Shown: positions 32,985 to 42,166 of the stretch, piece after piece
How positions within the stretch are numbered: the first letter of the stretch is position 1
How the letters are laid out: every line of letters begins with the position of its first letter
Assembly (NCBI RefSeq): GCF_020552705.1
Contig: NZ_JAJBZG010000005.1
Coordinates: forward strand, 682,001-746,000
DNA from: Christiangramia sediminis
Lineage (GTDB): Bacteria > Bacteroidota > Bacteroidia > Flavobacteriales > Flavobacteriaceae
Length of the DNA stretch: 64,000 nucleotides
Direction of reading: 5' to 3'
Notes under the pieces: model-generated
Database searches by the model: none
Seen by the model: only the letters and a program-made list of their open reading frames with translations
Told to the model about the DNA's origin: nothing
Program-made: the position numbers and the translations under genes

Positions 32985-35180
32985 ATGGAACTACAGCAGT
33001 TTTATTACGATAATAAGATCGTAAAGAAATTTATCATTGCCACCATGTTTTGGGGCATTATTGGTATGAGCGTTGGCTTATTGCTCGCCTTTATGTTCAT
33101 ATTTCCTAATGTAACCGAGGGTATTTCCTGGCTCAGCTTTGGTAGACTTAGACCCCTGCATACCAATGCGGTGATCTTTGCCTTTGTGGGTAATGCGATC
33201 TTTGCCGGGGTGTATTATTCCACGCAACGTCTATTAAAGGCGAGAATGTGGAGTGATGCGCTTAGTAATATCAATTTCTGGGGCTGGCAGCTTATTATCG
33301 TTGGAGCGGCGATCACTTTACCGCTGGGATATACTTCCTCCAAAGAATATGCTGAGCTGGAATGGCCTTTTGATATTGCAATCGCTATTATATGGGTAGC
33401 TTTTGGAGCCAATTTAATTGGGACCATGATCAAAAGAAGACAGCGTCACCTGTATGTGGCTATCTGGTTCTATCTGGCCACTTTTGTAACTGTAGCGGTA
33501 CTTCATATTTTCAATAATATCGAAATACCTGTTTCTGCTTTTAAGAGTTATTCTTTCTATTCAGGTGTTCAGGATGCCCTGGTTCAATGGTGGTACGGGC
33601 ATAATGCTGTAGCATTTTTCCTTACTACCCCATTCCTTGGATTGATGTATTATTTTGTGCCGAAAGCAGCCAATCGCCCGGTATATTCTTATCGACTTTC
33701 TATTATACACTTCTGGTCTCTGATCTTTATTTACATCTGGGCAGGACCTCACCATTTATTGTATACTTCTTTACCAGACTGGGCACAGAATCTTGGGGTT
33801 GCCTTTTCTGTAATGCTATTATTCCCATCCTGGGGAGGAATGATCAACGGTTTACTAACACTTCGTGGAGCCTGGGATAAAGTGAGGGTAGATCCTGTTC
33901 TTAAATTCATGGTGGTGGCGATTACCGGTTACGGAATGGCAACATTTGAAGGCCCCATGTTATCACTTAAAAATGTAAATGCCATCGCGCACTTTAGTGA
34001 CTGGATCATTGCGCATGTTCACGTAGGCGCATTGGCCTGGAACGGATTTTTAACCTTCGGTATGATATACTGGCTGGTGCCGAGATTATTTAAAACTAAT
34101 TTATGGTCCTTAAAACTTGCGAATACACACTTCTGGATAGGAACACTTGGGATCATCATTTATACGTTGCCGATGTATGTTGCGGGATTCGTACAGGCTT
34201 CAATGTGGAAACAGTTCAATCCAGATGGAACTCTTACATACGGTAACTTCCTTGAAACAGTAACTCAGATCATCCCAATGTACTGGATGAGAGCTATTGG
34301 GGGGAGTTTATACATCGTAGGTGCTTTTGTGATGCTTTATAACATTGTAAAAACCGTTCGTCAGGGTAGTGAAGTGGAAGATGAACTTGCTGAAGCTGCC
34401 GCTTTACAACCCGTAACTAAGAAAAGAACTGCCGGGGAAGCATATCACAGCTGGCTGGAAAGAAGACCGGTAAAACTTACCATTTTCGCAACCATCGCCA
34501 TCCTGATTGGAGGAATTGTTCAGATAGTCCCTTCCTTAATGGTAGATGATTATGTGCCGGTGATCTCCAGTGTAAAACCTTATACACCTTTAGAACTTGA
34601 AGGACGGGATCTATATATTCGTGAAGGTTGTGTATCCTGTCACTCACAAATGATAAGACCTTTCAGAAGTGAAGTGGAACGCTATGGAGAATATTCTAAA
34701 GCCGGGGAATATAGATATGATTACCCTTTCTTATGGGGAAGTAAAAGAACCGGTCCCGATCTGCACAGGATAGGACAGAAATATTCAGATAACTGGCACC
34801 TGAACCATATGTACGATCCGCAAAGTACTTCTTCAGGTTCTATAATGCCTTCCTATACCTGGCTAATTCAGGACGCGCTGGACAAATCTGATACGGAAGC
34901 TAAAATGCGGGCCATGCAAACCCTGGGAGTTCCTTATACAGATGAGGAGATCGGAAGAGCTCAGCAATGGATGACAAAACAGGGAGCTCAAATTGAACAG
35001 AACCTTTATTCAGATCCAGATTTTGTAACCAGTTATGAGGCTGATAAAAAGTATGCAGAAGAAAATGGCATTGAATTCACAGAAATGCGGGATCGTGAGA
35101 TCGTAGCCTTGATCGCATACCTGCAAAGACTGGGCACAGACATTAAAGCCGAAGATTTAAAAGAAGTATCAACTAATTAA
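32985..35180 (+). CDS. ccoNO: Fused CcoN-CcoO, catalytic plus monohaem subunits of cbb3 oxidase
   Basis: 731-residue fusion of the catalytic subunit (about 1-470) and the membrane-bound cytochrome c subunit (about 495-731) of the high-affinity oxidase. CcoN ligands are visible: His in LRPLHTNAVIFAF, the CuB His in WWYGHNAVAFF, the His pair in AGPHHLLYTSLPDW and the HVH in WIIAHVHVGALAW. The CcoO part starts with a membrane segment (FATIAILIGGIVQIV) and carries YIREGCVSCHSQMIRPFRSE. The linker QPVTKKRTAGEAYHSW joins them with no stop. The fusion is known in Bacteroidota. Confidence 0.96.
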   Translation: MELQQFYYDNKIVKKFIIATMFWGIIGMSVGLLLAFMFIFPNVTEGISWLSFGRLRPLHTNAVIFAFVGNAIFAGVYYSTQRLLKARMWSDALSNINFWGWQLIIVGAAITLPLGYTSSKEYAELEWPFDIAIAIIWVAFGANLIGTMIKRRQRHLYVAIWFYLATFVTVAVLHIFNNIEIPVSAFKSYSFYSGVQDALVQWWYGHNAVAFFLTTPFLGLMYYFVPKAANRPVYSYRLSIIHFWSLIFIYIWAGPHHLLYTSLPDWAQNLGVAFSVMLLFPSWGGMINGLLTLRGAWDKVRVDPVLKFMVVAITGYGMATFEGPMLSLKNVNAIAHFSDWIIAHVHVGALAWNGFLTFGMIYWLVPRLFKTNLWSLKLANTHFWIGTLGIIIYTLPMYVAGFVQASMWKQFNPDGTLTYGNFLETVTQIIPMYWMRAIGGSLYIVGAFVMLYNIVKTVRQGSEVEDELAEAAALQPVTKKRTAGEAYHSWLERRPVKLTIFATIAILIGGIVQIVPSLMVDDYVPVISSVKPYTPLELEGRDLYIREGCVSCHSQMIRPFRSEVERYGEYSKAGEYRYDYPFLWGSKRTGPDLHRIGQKYSDNWHLNHMYDPQSTSSGSIMPSYTWLIQDALDKSDTEAKMRAMQTLGVPYTDEEIGRAQQWMTKQGAQIEQNLYSDPDFVTSYEADKKYAEENGIEFTEMRDREIVALIAYLQRLGTDIKAEDLKEVSTN

Positions 35181-35191
35181 AACCTGAGACC

Positions 35192-35401
35192 ATGTTGAAA
35201 TTTGTAAAAGGTCCATTGGAAAGTATAGAAGGGGTAGCAATTTATCCAATCATCTCACTCTTAATATTTTTCATCTTTTTTACTGCGCTTTTCTGGTGGG
35301 TTTTCACTGCCAAAAAAGATTATATCAAAAAGGTGAGTGATATCCCCCTTGAGCTGGATGAGGAAAATACCATGGAATTTAATCAAAAAGAAAACAGATG
35401 A
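35192..35401 (+). CDS. ccoQ: CcoQ-like small subunit of cbb3 oxidase
   Basis: 69 residues with one membrane span (PIISLLIFFIFFTALFWWVF) followed by a Lys-rich then acidic tail (TAKKDYIKKVSDIPLELDEE). Position between ccoNO and ccoP and the size fit CcoQ, which stabilises the complex. It overlaps ccoP by 4 bases and follows ccoNO by 11. Confidence 0.88.
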   Translation: MLKFVKGPLESIEGVAIYPIISLLIFFIFFTALFWWVFTAKKDYIKKVSDIPLELDEENTMEFNQKENR

Positions 35402-36360
35402 AAAGAATATTTTCAGCATTAAGAATCACAGGTCTAATTGCCCTCGCTATCATTTTGGCAGAAACGACCTTGGAAACAGGAGACCAATCTGTTTTTGAAG
35501 CTCATCCCATATTTTGGCTTATTCTGGGAGTGATCCTTCTCATAGCGATCGCTATAGAAGCATCAGTGGCAGCCTTGGAGAGAACATTATATATGTCTTT
35601 AAAACCAGATGCCCGGGCCAGGTATGAGAATGCCATGGCGGTGAAAAAGCAAAAACGTTTTGCCTGGTTCAAAGAAACCTATAACAATCTTCTGGATAAA
35701 AAACCTATTGAAAAGGAAGAAGAGATCATCCTGGATCATAATTATGACGGGATCAAAGAACTGGATAATAACCTTCCGCCGTGGTGGCTTTACGGATTTT
35801 ATGCGAGTATCATTTTTGCCGGGATCTATATGGCGAGATATCACATTTTCGACGGAGCGACCCAGAAGGAGGAGTATATAACAGAGGTCGCCGAAGCCAG
35901 AGAGGCGGTTGAAGAATACAAGAAGAACGCAAAAGGTTTAATAGACGCCAATACGGTGGAATTACTAACCGGAACCGAAGATATAAATGCGGGTAAAGCG
36001 ATCTTCAGTGGGAACTGTGCTGCCTGTCATAAAATGGACGGTGGTGGCGGAATTGGTCCTAACCTAACTGATTCTTACTGGATCCTTGGGGGAGGTATCA
36101 AAAATGTTTTCAATACAATTTCTGAAGGAGGCCGTGCCGGTAAAGGAATGGTGGCCTGGAAAACAGATTTGAAGCCTGAAGAAATGGCGCAGGTGGCCAG
36201 TTATGTTTTGAGTTTACATTCTACCACACCTCTGGATCCCAAGGAACCCGAGGGAGAACTTTGGGTGGATCCAGATGCAAGAGTAGATGAGGTTGAGGTG
36301 GAAATGATAGATTCAGCTTCTGTAGAAATAGAAATGGATTACGAAAAAACAGAAGAATAA
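35398..36360 (+). CDS. ccoP: CcoP, cytochrome c subunit of cbb3 oxidase (only one haem motif)
   Basis: 320-residue membrane-anchored subunit passing electrons to CcoO/CcoN. Two or three hydrophobic segments lie in the first half (residues 8-22, 38-60 and about 128-145, LPPWWLYGFYASIIFAG), then a cytochrome domain with CAACHKMDGGGGIGPNL at 207-211 and the distal Met in GKGMVAWK. Proteobacterial CcoP carries two CxxCH motifs; here only one exists. The C-terminal tail is acidic. Overlaps ccoQ by 4 bases. Confidence 0.93.
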   Translation: MKRIFSALRITGLIALAIILAETTLETGDQSVFEAHPIFWLILGVILLIAIAIEASVAALERTLYMSLKPDARARYENAMAVKKQKRFAWFKETYNNLLDKKPIEKEEEIILDHNYDGIKELDNNLPPWWLYGFYASIIFAGIYMARYHIFDGATQKEEYITEVAEAREAVEEYKKNAKGLIDANTVELLTGTEDINAGKAIFSGNCAACHKMDGGGGIGPNLTDSYWILGGGIKNVFNTISEGGRAGKGMVAWKTDLKPEEMAQVASYVLSLHSTTPLDPKEPEGELWVDPDARVDEVEVEMIDSASVEIEMDYEKTEE

Positions 36361-36374
36361 AAGACCCCACCCGA

Positions 36375-36413
36375 AACTGTAAAAAACAGTTCCGACCTCC
36401 CCAAAGGGGAGGT
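36375..36413 (+). other. Two short hairpins between ccoP and ccoG
   Basis: AACTGT 36375-36380 with ACAGTT 36386-36391, then ACCTCCCC 36395-36402 with GGGGAGGT 36406-36413. No T-run follows, so complete termination is unlikely. The second hairpin has the look of a dispersed palindromic repeat. Confidence 0.45.
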
Positions 36414-36446
36414 AATTAAAATATAATTAAAGATTAGATAAACATT

Positions 36447-37868
36447 TTGGATAAGGACGAGCACGAAAGATTCAGGGATAGTATAGGAACACTTACTTCA
36501 GAAGGTAAACGTTCCTGGGTATATCCTAAAAAACCTGAAGGGCGGTTATATAAATACCGTAAATGGGTAAGCTATATTCTTTTAGCTATACTTTTTACAG
36601 CTCCTTTTATTAAGATCAACGGGAATCAGTTCCTTATGTTCAACGTGCTGGAACGAAGGTTCAATATTTTCGGAGAAATTTTCTGGCCACAGGATTTCTA
36701 TCTATTTGTTCTGATGATGTTGATTGGGGTAGTATTTATTTTATTGTTCACCGTAGCCTTTGGAAGGATATTTTGCGGGTGGATCTGCCCGCAAACCATC
36801 TTTATGGAAATGGTTTTCCGAAGAATTGAGTACTGGATAGAAGGAGACAGGGGTAAACAAATACGCCTGGATAAACAGGAATGGAATGCTGAAAAGATCA
36901 GGAAGAAGGGGATAAAATGGAGCATATTTTTTGTGATCTCCTTTCTAATTGCCAATGTATTCCTGGCCTATCTTATAGGCAGTGACCGGCTGCTCTTATA
37001 TATTTCGGAAGGTCCGCTGGCTCATATGAGTACCTTGATCTCGCTGCTCATTTTTACCGGAGTATTTTATTTTGTCTTTGCCTGGTTTAGAGAACAGGTT
37101 TGCATTATAGCCTGCCCGTATGGCCGGTTACAGGGTGTGTTACTGGATAACAAATCTATCGTTGTAGCCTACGATCATAAAAGAGGAGAGAAGGAAAAAG
37201 GAAGGGCTAAATTCAAGAAGAACGAAGATAGGGAAGCAAGCGGAAAAGGAGATTGTATAGACTGTTTTCAATGCGTTCAGGTTTGTCCTACCGGGATAGA
37301 TATCAGAAATGGAACACAATTGGAATGTGTGAACTGTACTGCCTGTATCGATGCCTGTAACCATATGATGGATGCGGTTGATCTTCCTCAGGGCTTGATA
37401 AGATATGCCAGTGAGGAAAATATAGAAAAGAAGAAAAAATTTAAGTTCACTCCGCGTATCAAAGGTTATGCGGCGGTATTGTTTATCCTGGTTTCGGTTT
37501 TAACCGGGATGCTCTTTTTAAGAAGTGATGTAGAAGCAAATATTCTCAGACTTCCCGGTCAGCTTTACGAGCACAAGGACGATAATATCATTAGCAATGT
37601 CTATACCTATAAACTGATCAATAAGACTTCTCTGGATTATGAAAATGTTAGGTTTAAGCTGCTTTCCCATGATGGAAGTATAGAAACTGTGAAGGGAAAT
37701 TCTATTCTTATTCCTGCCAATGGACTGGCTGAAGGAACCCTATTTATTGAAATAAATCAAGGCGCACTGGAAAAAGAAAAAGATAAAATTATCATCGAAG
37801 TATATGACGGTGATAAACTTATTGAAACAACCGGGACCACTTTTTTAGGTCCGAGAAGTTATAATTAG
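36447..37868 (+). CDS. ccoG: CcoG, polyferredoxin / copper-reducing cbb3 assembly factor
   Basis: 473-residue membrane protein that reduces copper for CcoI in cbb3 biogenesis. Five or so membrane segments; FGRIFCGWICPQTIFMEMVFRRIEYWIEG is the CcoG hallmark region, followed by ACPYGRLQGVL and two 4Fe-4S motifs (CIDCFQCVQVCPTGIDIR and CVNCTACIDACNHMM). The C-terminal 110 residues form the periplasmic Ig-like domain. The start has to be TTG 36447: an in-frame stop sits at 36435 and no ATG intervenes. Confidence 0.93.
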   Translation: MDKDEHERFRDSIGTLTSEGKRSWVYPKKPEGRLYKYRKWVSYILLAILFTAPFIKINGNQFLMFNVLERRFNIFGEIFWPQDFYLFVLMMLIGVVFILLFTVAFGRIFCGWICPQTIFMEMVFRRIEYWIEGDRGKQIRLDKQEWNAEKIRKKGIKWSIFFVISFLIANVFLAYLIGSDRLLLYISEGPLAHMSTLISLLIFTGVFYFVFAWFREQVCIIACPYGRLQGVLLDNKSIVVAYDHKRGEKEKGRAKFKKNEDREASGKGDCIDCFQCVQVCPTGIDIRNGTQLECVNCTACIDACNHMMDAVDLPQGLIRYASEENIEKKKKFKFTPRIKGYAAVLFILVSVLTGMLFLRSDVEANILRLPGQLYEHKDDNIISNVYTYKLINKTSLDYENVRFKLLSHDGSIETVKGNSILIPANGLAEGTLFIEINQGALEKEKDKIIIEVYDGDKLIETTGTTFLGPRSYN

Positions 37869-37961
37869 AAGTGAGATATAAGTATGGAAATGTTGGAATG
37901 GTCTATTGATATTGATGCATTAGTAGGAAGCAGAGGGAATCAAAATTAAAAACAAGAAATT

Positions 37962-38411
37962 ATGAAATTAAATTGGGGAACCGGAATTGTAATAGGAATG
38001 CTGTTATTCATTGGTTTCATCATGTATTTCGTGGTGACCATGCTAAGTAGTTCAGACTATGACCATGATCTGGTAGTAGAAGATTATTACAAGGCAGAAC
38101 TGCACTACCAGCAGGATATAGATGCGGAAGAGAATGCCCTGGCATTGGATGAACATATAGAACTGGAAAGAGAGGGAGCTCAAATGTACATAAAGTTCCC
38201 GGAGACTATAAATCTGGAACAGCTGGAAGGAACAGTTACTTTTTACAGGCCTTCAAATAAAAAACTTGATTTTAGTATTCCCTTTTCAACAATTCAGCAG
38301 CAAAAATTTGAAGTGCCAGTATCCCAGTTGGTAAAAGGCAGGTGGAACCTTAAGATCAGCTGGCAGGAAAATGGAAAGGATTATCTGTTCAAAAAGGAAA
38401 TTCTATACTAA
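37962..38411 (+). CDS. fixH: FixH-family cbb3 oxidase accessory protein
   Basis: 149-residue protein with one N-terminal membrane span (GTGIVIGMLLFIGFIMYFVV) and a periplasmic domain: YDHDLVVEDYYKAELHYQQDID is the FixH signature, followed by a beta-rich region (LEGTVTFYRPSNKKLD). Associated with copper transport into cbb3 oxidase. ATG directly after a short AT-rich gap of 93 bases that shows no clear signal. Confidence 0.9.
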   Translation: MKLNWGTGIVIGMLLFIGFIMYFVVTMLSSSDYDHDLVVEDYYKAELHYQQDIDAEENALALDEHIELEREGAQMYIKFPETINLEQLEGTVTFYRPSNKKLDFSIPFSTIQQQKFEVPVSQLVKGRWNLKISWQENGKDYLFKKEILY

Positions 38412-38412
38412 A

Positions 38413-39138
38413 ATGCTTCTTTCAGCGCTCATATTCGGTTTACTGGGTAGTTTCCATTGTATTGGGATGTGTGGTCCTATTGCATTTTTACTACCACTGG
38501 AAAGAGATAATAAACCTAAAAAATTACTGCAGATCTTTCTGTATCACTTTGGCAGGATCTTCTCTTATGCTGTGATTGGATTAGCTTTCGGTATTGTGGG
38601 AAAAGGTCTGTCCTTATTTGGATTGCAGCAGCAGTTATCAATAATTATTGGAATTCTAATGTTGCTACTGGTTCTTATTCCGAAGCGAAAACTTGGAAAA
38701 TGGAACCCTGAGCATGCCGGTTTTAAATTCGTCAACAAACTAAAGAATCAGCTTGGCCGTGAACTTAAAAAGAAAAGACCAGATACATTCTTTAGTGTAG
38801 GATTTCTAAACGGATTTCTTCCTTGCGGATTGGTTTATATGGCTGTACTGGGTGCCATTGCCGGGGGTAGCGCTTGGGAAGGAAGTCTATATATGGTTCT
38901 TTTTGGTATGGGTACGATCCCACTAATGACCAGTGCAATCTGGATCAGCAATATAATATCTGTAAAAAGCAGAAAGTATATTCGCAGACTTATTCCTGTT
39001 TTTGTCGGAATTGTTGCGGTCTTATTTATTCTCCGGGGCTTGGGACTTGGTATACCCTTTGTATCGCCAAAACCTCAAATTGAACAGATCTCTTCAGGAT
39101 TTGAATGTCATCAACCTTTACAAATTACAAAATCATAA
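38413..39138 (+). CDS. SafE/TauE-like (CcoH/DsbD-type) membrane protein of the cco cluster
   Basis: 241-residue membrane protein with about six segments. The start motif SALIFGLLGSFHCIGMCGPIAFLLP and the central FLNGFLPCGLVYMAVLGAIAGG place it in the 'sulfite exporter TauE/SafE' or urease-accessory-like family, whose members next to cco genes are tied to copper or cytochrome assembly. The conserved His-Cys and Pro-Cys pairs could bind metal. ATG 38413 was chosen; an upstream extension to 38371 would overlap fixH by 41 bases and spoil the N-terminal segment. Confidence 0.85.
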   Translation: MLLSALIFGLLGSFHCIGMCGPIAFLLPLERDNKPKKLLQIFLYHFGRIFSYAVIGLAFGIVGKGLSLFGLQQQLSIIIGILMLLLVLIPKRKLGKWNPEHAGFKFVNKLKNQLGRELKKKRPDTFFSVGFLNGFLPCGLVYMAVLGAIAGGSAWEGSLYMVLFGMGTIPLMTSAIWISNIISVKSRKYIRRLIPVFVGIVAVLFILRGLGLGIPFVSPKPQIEQISSGFECHQPLQITKS

Positions 39139-39141
39139 ATT

Positions 39142-39279
39142 ATGCTATCTCAATTAACTATCCCGCTTGTAAACTGGAATCTGGGAACCGGAATTATCTT
39201 ATTTTTCGGAGTCGTATGTCTGGTATTAATCCTTATTGTAAATAATATGGTGAATAGCGACCAGAAGAAAAATAAATGA
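39142..39279 (+). CDS. Tiny single-span membrane protein ending the cco cluster
   Basis: 45-codon reading frame three bases after the SafE-like gene, predicted MLSQLTIPLVNWNLGTG then a hydrophobic segment (IILFFGVVCLVLILIVNN) and a Lys-rich end (DQKKNK). Closeness to the operon and its clean one-span topology make it a likely real gene. Function unknown. The following 268 bases to 39547 contain only promoter-like sequence for the next gene. Confidence 0.65.
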   Translation: MLSQLTIPLVNWNLGTGIILFFGVVCLVLILIVNNMVNSDQKKNK

Positions 39280-39498
39280 AATCAATAATAATTTATTTCA
39301 ATTTGCTATCTACAGGTGAAGAAGGTTTTAATTTCCTCAATTTCCCGAAGATCGAAATTAGTTTAAATTTATAAGCTGAAATTTTCGCAGATAAATCTCT
39401 CAAAATATTAGCCAGCTTCTATGTACTCTAATTTTTATTATATTGACCACTGTTTTTTCACCTAAAAAGTTGAAGATTTATCTTTGGTAAAATAGATT

Positions 39499-39506
39499 TA
39501 CTTTTG
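39499..39506 (+). promoter_or_regulatory. -7 promoter element of the PAS kinase gene
   Basis: TACTTTTG fits TAnnTTTG and lies 41 bases before the ATG. No FNR-type palindrome occurs at the position where the respiratory promoters have one. Confidence 0.5.
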
Positions 39507-39547
39507 TCGAAATTTTCATCATTTTCATTTTTTGCTATTAAAAGAAT

Positions 39548-42163
39548 ATGAGCTATACTTCTGAAGACTCAGAAAATAAGAAAAAGAAAGATTCGGCAAT
39601 AAAATCCTTATCTCGTAGTATTGTAGATACGGTACAGGAACCAATGTTAATCCTGGATGTGGATCTAAATTTTATAAATGCGAATACTGGTTTTTACAAT
39701 ACTTTTGAGATTGTAAATGAGCAGGCTCTTCAATTAGAACTGGAACAAAATAACCCACACTTTAAGCAGCTAAAATCCAATCTTGAAGCGGAGTTAGCTG
39801 TAAATAAGAATATTGAAAATTCAGAATTCTCCTTAGTACTTCCAAAATCGGGCGTTAGAAAATTCCTCATTAATGCCAGTAAAATTGATGATCCTGAGTT
39901 AATTCTGGTATCATTTACTGAACAAAAGGACAATCTTGAGAAATTTGATGAAATTTTCTCGCAGGCTCCCGCCATGATATGTATACTTCGCGGCCCTGAA
40001 CATGTTTTTGACCGGGCAAATGAAAATTACCTTCAAATTGTTGGGAATAGAGATATTATTGGCAAAACCGTTAGGCAGGCAGTTCCGGAGTTAGACGGAC
40101 AGGGTTTTTATGAAATGTTAGATAATGTCTATAAAACCGGGAAAGCATTTACTGGTAGTGAAATTCCAGTGAAGATTGATAATGGAGAAAAGAAGTTAAA
40201 GAATTCTTTCCTGGATTTTGTTTATCAGCCAATATTTGAAGAATCTGGAGCCGTGGGCGGCATATTTGTTCACGCCATAGATATTACCGAGAAAGTTAAA
40301 GCCATACGAAAACTTGAGGAAAGTGAAAATGAATTAAGGAATCTAATTGATACCGTACCTGCCATTATATGGATTACCAGTGAAAGCGGAAAGAATTCCT
40401 ATTTGAATAAAAAATGGTATGAATTTACGGGTCAAACCCAAAGCGAAGCTCATGATTTTGGCTGGCTGAATGTAATACATCCTGAGGATAGAAAAAGAGT
40501 AGAAAAAGAGTTCCTGAAATCAAACAATGAGAGATCACCCTTTCATGCAAGTTTCAGGCTGCGCAACAGCGAAGGGGATTATAGGTGGGTATTAGATAGC
40601 GGAAGTCCTAAATATAATAGTGAAGGAGCCTATGAAGGGATGATAGGTACCGTGATAGATATAAATGAAGAAAAAATTAAAGAGCAGCTTATACGGGAAA
40701 AACAACATCGAATAAGGTCTATTATTGAAGAGGCAGATGTAGCTACCGCACTATATACCGGCCGCGAGATGAAAATTGAAATGGCCAATGATGCCATGAT
40801 AGAGCTTTGGGGAAAAGATCATTCGGTTATTGGAAAAACACTGCATGAAGCACTACCTGAACTGGAAGGGCAGCCTTTTCACGAACTGCTTCAGAATGTT
40901 TATACCACCGGCAAGACCTACTGGGGAAAAGAAGATCCTGTAGATCTGGTTATCAACAATAAATTGCACACCGGTTATTTCAACTTCACCTACAAAGCAT
41001 TAAGTGATGAAAAAGGGGAGATCTATGGAATTTTGAATATGGCCGTCGATGTTTCAGAAATTGTAGAATCTAAAAAGCTTTTAAAAGATAGTGAAGAGAG
41101 ATACCGGCAAATGGCCGATCTTATGCCGGAAAAAGTTTCCAATATAGATCCCCAAGGGAATGTCGTTTATTTTAATCAGGGCTGGCTGGATTATACAGGA
41201 CTTTCAAAAGAAGAATTTGAAGAGCAGGGTCTTAACAGCTTTATATCTCCTGCTGAAAAAGATGAATTTGAGAAAGCATGGAATTATTCGCTGGAAACCG
41301 GAAACGATTTTGAAATGGAACTTCGTTATCTCAATAAAAAAGGGAAATATAAGTGGCATCTTAACCGGGCAGAAGCGATCACAGATGCCAATGGAGATAT
41401 TCAGCTCTGGATATGCACGGCTACTGAAATTCAGAAGATAAAAGCTGAAGAGAAACGAAAGGAAGATTTTCTTAAACTGGTGAGTCATGAGTTAAAAACA
41501 CCGGTGACCTCCATAAAGGGATATGTGCAGTTACTCCTGAGTCTCCTTAAAAGTGAAAAAGGAGTACCCCTCACTGCCATTCCGTTTCAAACTTCCTTAG
41601 AGCGTATAGATCAGCAAGTGGTGCGACTCACCAGGCTCATCTCAGAAATGCTCGATCTGTCCAGAATCGAAAAAAATAAGCTGGTCCTTAAAAAGGAAAA
41701 TTTCAGTTTAAATAAATTAATTGCTGAAACGATTCAGGACATAAATTATACCAATACCCAATACAATATTAAGCTTACCGAAGAATTTGACTGTAATATT
41801 TATGCCGATAAGGATAGGATCGGCCAGGTATTGATCAACCTGGTGACCAATGCGATAAAATATTCTCCGGAGAACCAGGATATTGAAGTGAAAATTGAGA
41901 AAGAGGGAAAAAATAAAGTGGCGGTAAGCGTTATAGATTCAGGAATTGGGATTGATAAAGAGAATCAAAAGAAAATTTTTAAGCGCTTTTATCGTATAGA
42001 TTTTAAACATGAAGATACCTACTCGGGCTTTGGAATAGGTCTTTATCTGGCCAATGAAATTATGAGACGTCATAATGGTAAAATTAGTGTAGATAGTGAA
42101 AAAGATAAAGGTTCAGTTTTTACCTTTAGCCTGGATGTGGTATCCAAAGATTTTAAAGAATAA
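39548..42163 (+). CDS. Multi-PAS sensor histidine kinase, cytoplasmic
   Basis: 871 residues without membrane segments. At least four PAS-type units: about 18-130 (weak), 135-255 (APAMICILRGPEHVFDRANENYLQIVGN), 260-380 (TVPAIIWITSESGKNSYLNKKWYEFTG), 390-510 (ATALYTGREMKIEMANDAMIELWG) and 515-635 (LMPEKVSNIDPQGNVVYFNQGW). HisKA has LVSHELKTPVTSIKGYVQLL; HATPase_c has NLVTNAIKYSPENQ, VIDSGIGIDKENQ and SGFGIGLYLANEI. Three bases before the CheY-like gene, so a pair. Signal unknown; its place after the cco cluster hints at redox or respiration but proves nothing. Confidence 0.9.
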   Translation: MSYTSEDSENKKKKDSAIKSLSRSIVDTVQEPMLILDVDLNFINANTGFYNTFEIVNEQALQLELEQNNPHFKQLKSNLEAELAVNKNIENSEFSLVLPKSGVRKFLINASKIDDPELILVSFTEQKDNLEKFDEIFSQAPAMICILRGPEHVFDRANENYLQIVGNRDIIGKTVRQAVPELDGQGFYEMLDNVYKTGKAFTGSEIPVKIDNGEKKLKNSFLDFVYQPIFEESGAVGGIFVHAIDITEKVKAIRKLEESENELRNLIDTVPAIIWITSESGKNSYLNKKWYEFTGQTQSEAHDFGWLNVIHPEDRKRVEKEFLKSNNERSPFHASFRLRNSEGDYRWVLDSGSPKYNSEGAYEGMIGTVIDINEEKIKEQLIREKQHRIRSIIEEADVATALYTGREMKIEMANDAMIELWGKDHSVIGKTLHEALPELEGQPFHELLQNVYTTGKTYWGKEDPVDLVINNKLHTGYFNFTYKALSDEKGEIYGILNMAVDVSEIVESKKLLKDSEERYRQMADLMPEKVSNIDPQGNVVYFNQGWLDYTGLSKEEFEEQGLNSFISPAEKDEFEKAWNYSLETGNDFEMELRYLNKKGKYKWHLNRAEAITDANGDIQLWICTATEIQKIKAEEKRKEDFLKLVSHELKTPVTSIKGYVQLLLSLLKSEKGVPLTAIPFQTSLERIDQQVVRLTRLISEMLDLSRIEKNKLVLKKENFSLNKLIAETIQDINYTNTQYNIKLTEEFDCNIYADKDRIGQVLINLVTNAIKYSPENQDIEVKIEKEGKNKVAVSVIDSGIGIDKENQKKIFKRFYRIDFKHEDTYSGFGIGLYLANEIMRRHNGKISVDSEKDKGSVFTFSLDVVSKDFKE

Positions 42164-42166
42164 AAT

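Noticed and set aside
37885-37950. Short frame starting MEMLEWSIDIDALVG between ccoG and fixH
   Set aside because: Only about 21 codons, no topology or conservation evidence.
38371-38412. Upstream start for the SafE-like gene
   Set aside because: It would overlap the end of fixH and add a charged leader before the conserved N-terminal membrane segment; ATG 38413 fits better.
39463-39506. FNR-type box in front of the PAS kinase
   Set aside because: A -7 element is present, but the stretch at the expected dyad position lacks any TGA...TCA symmetry.
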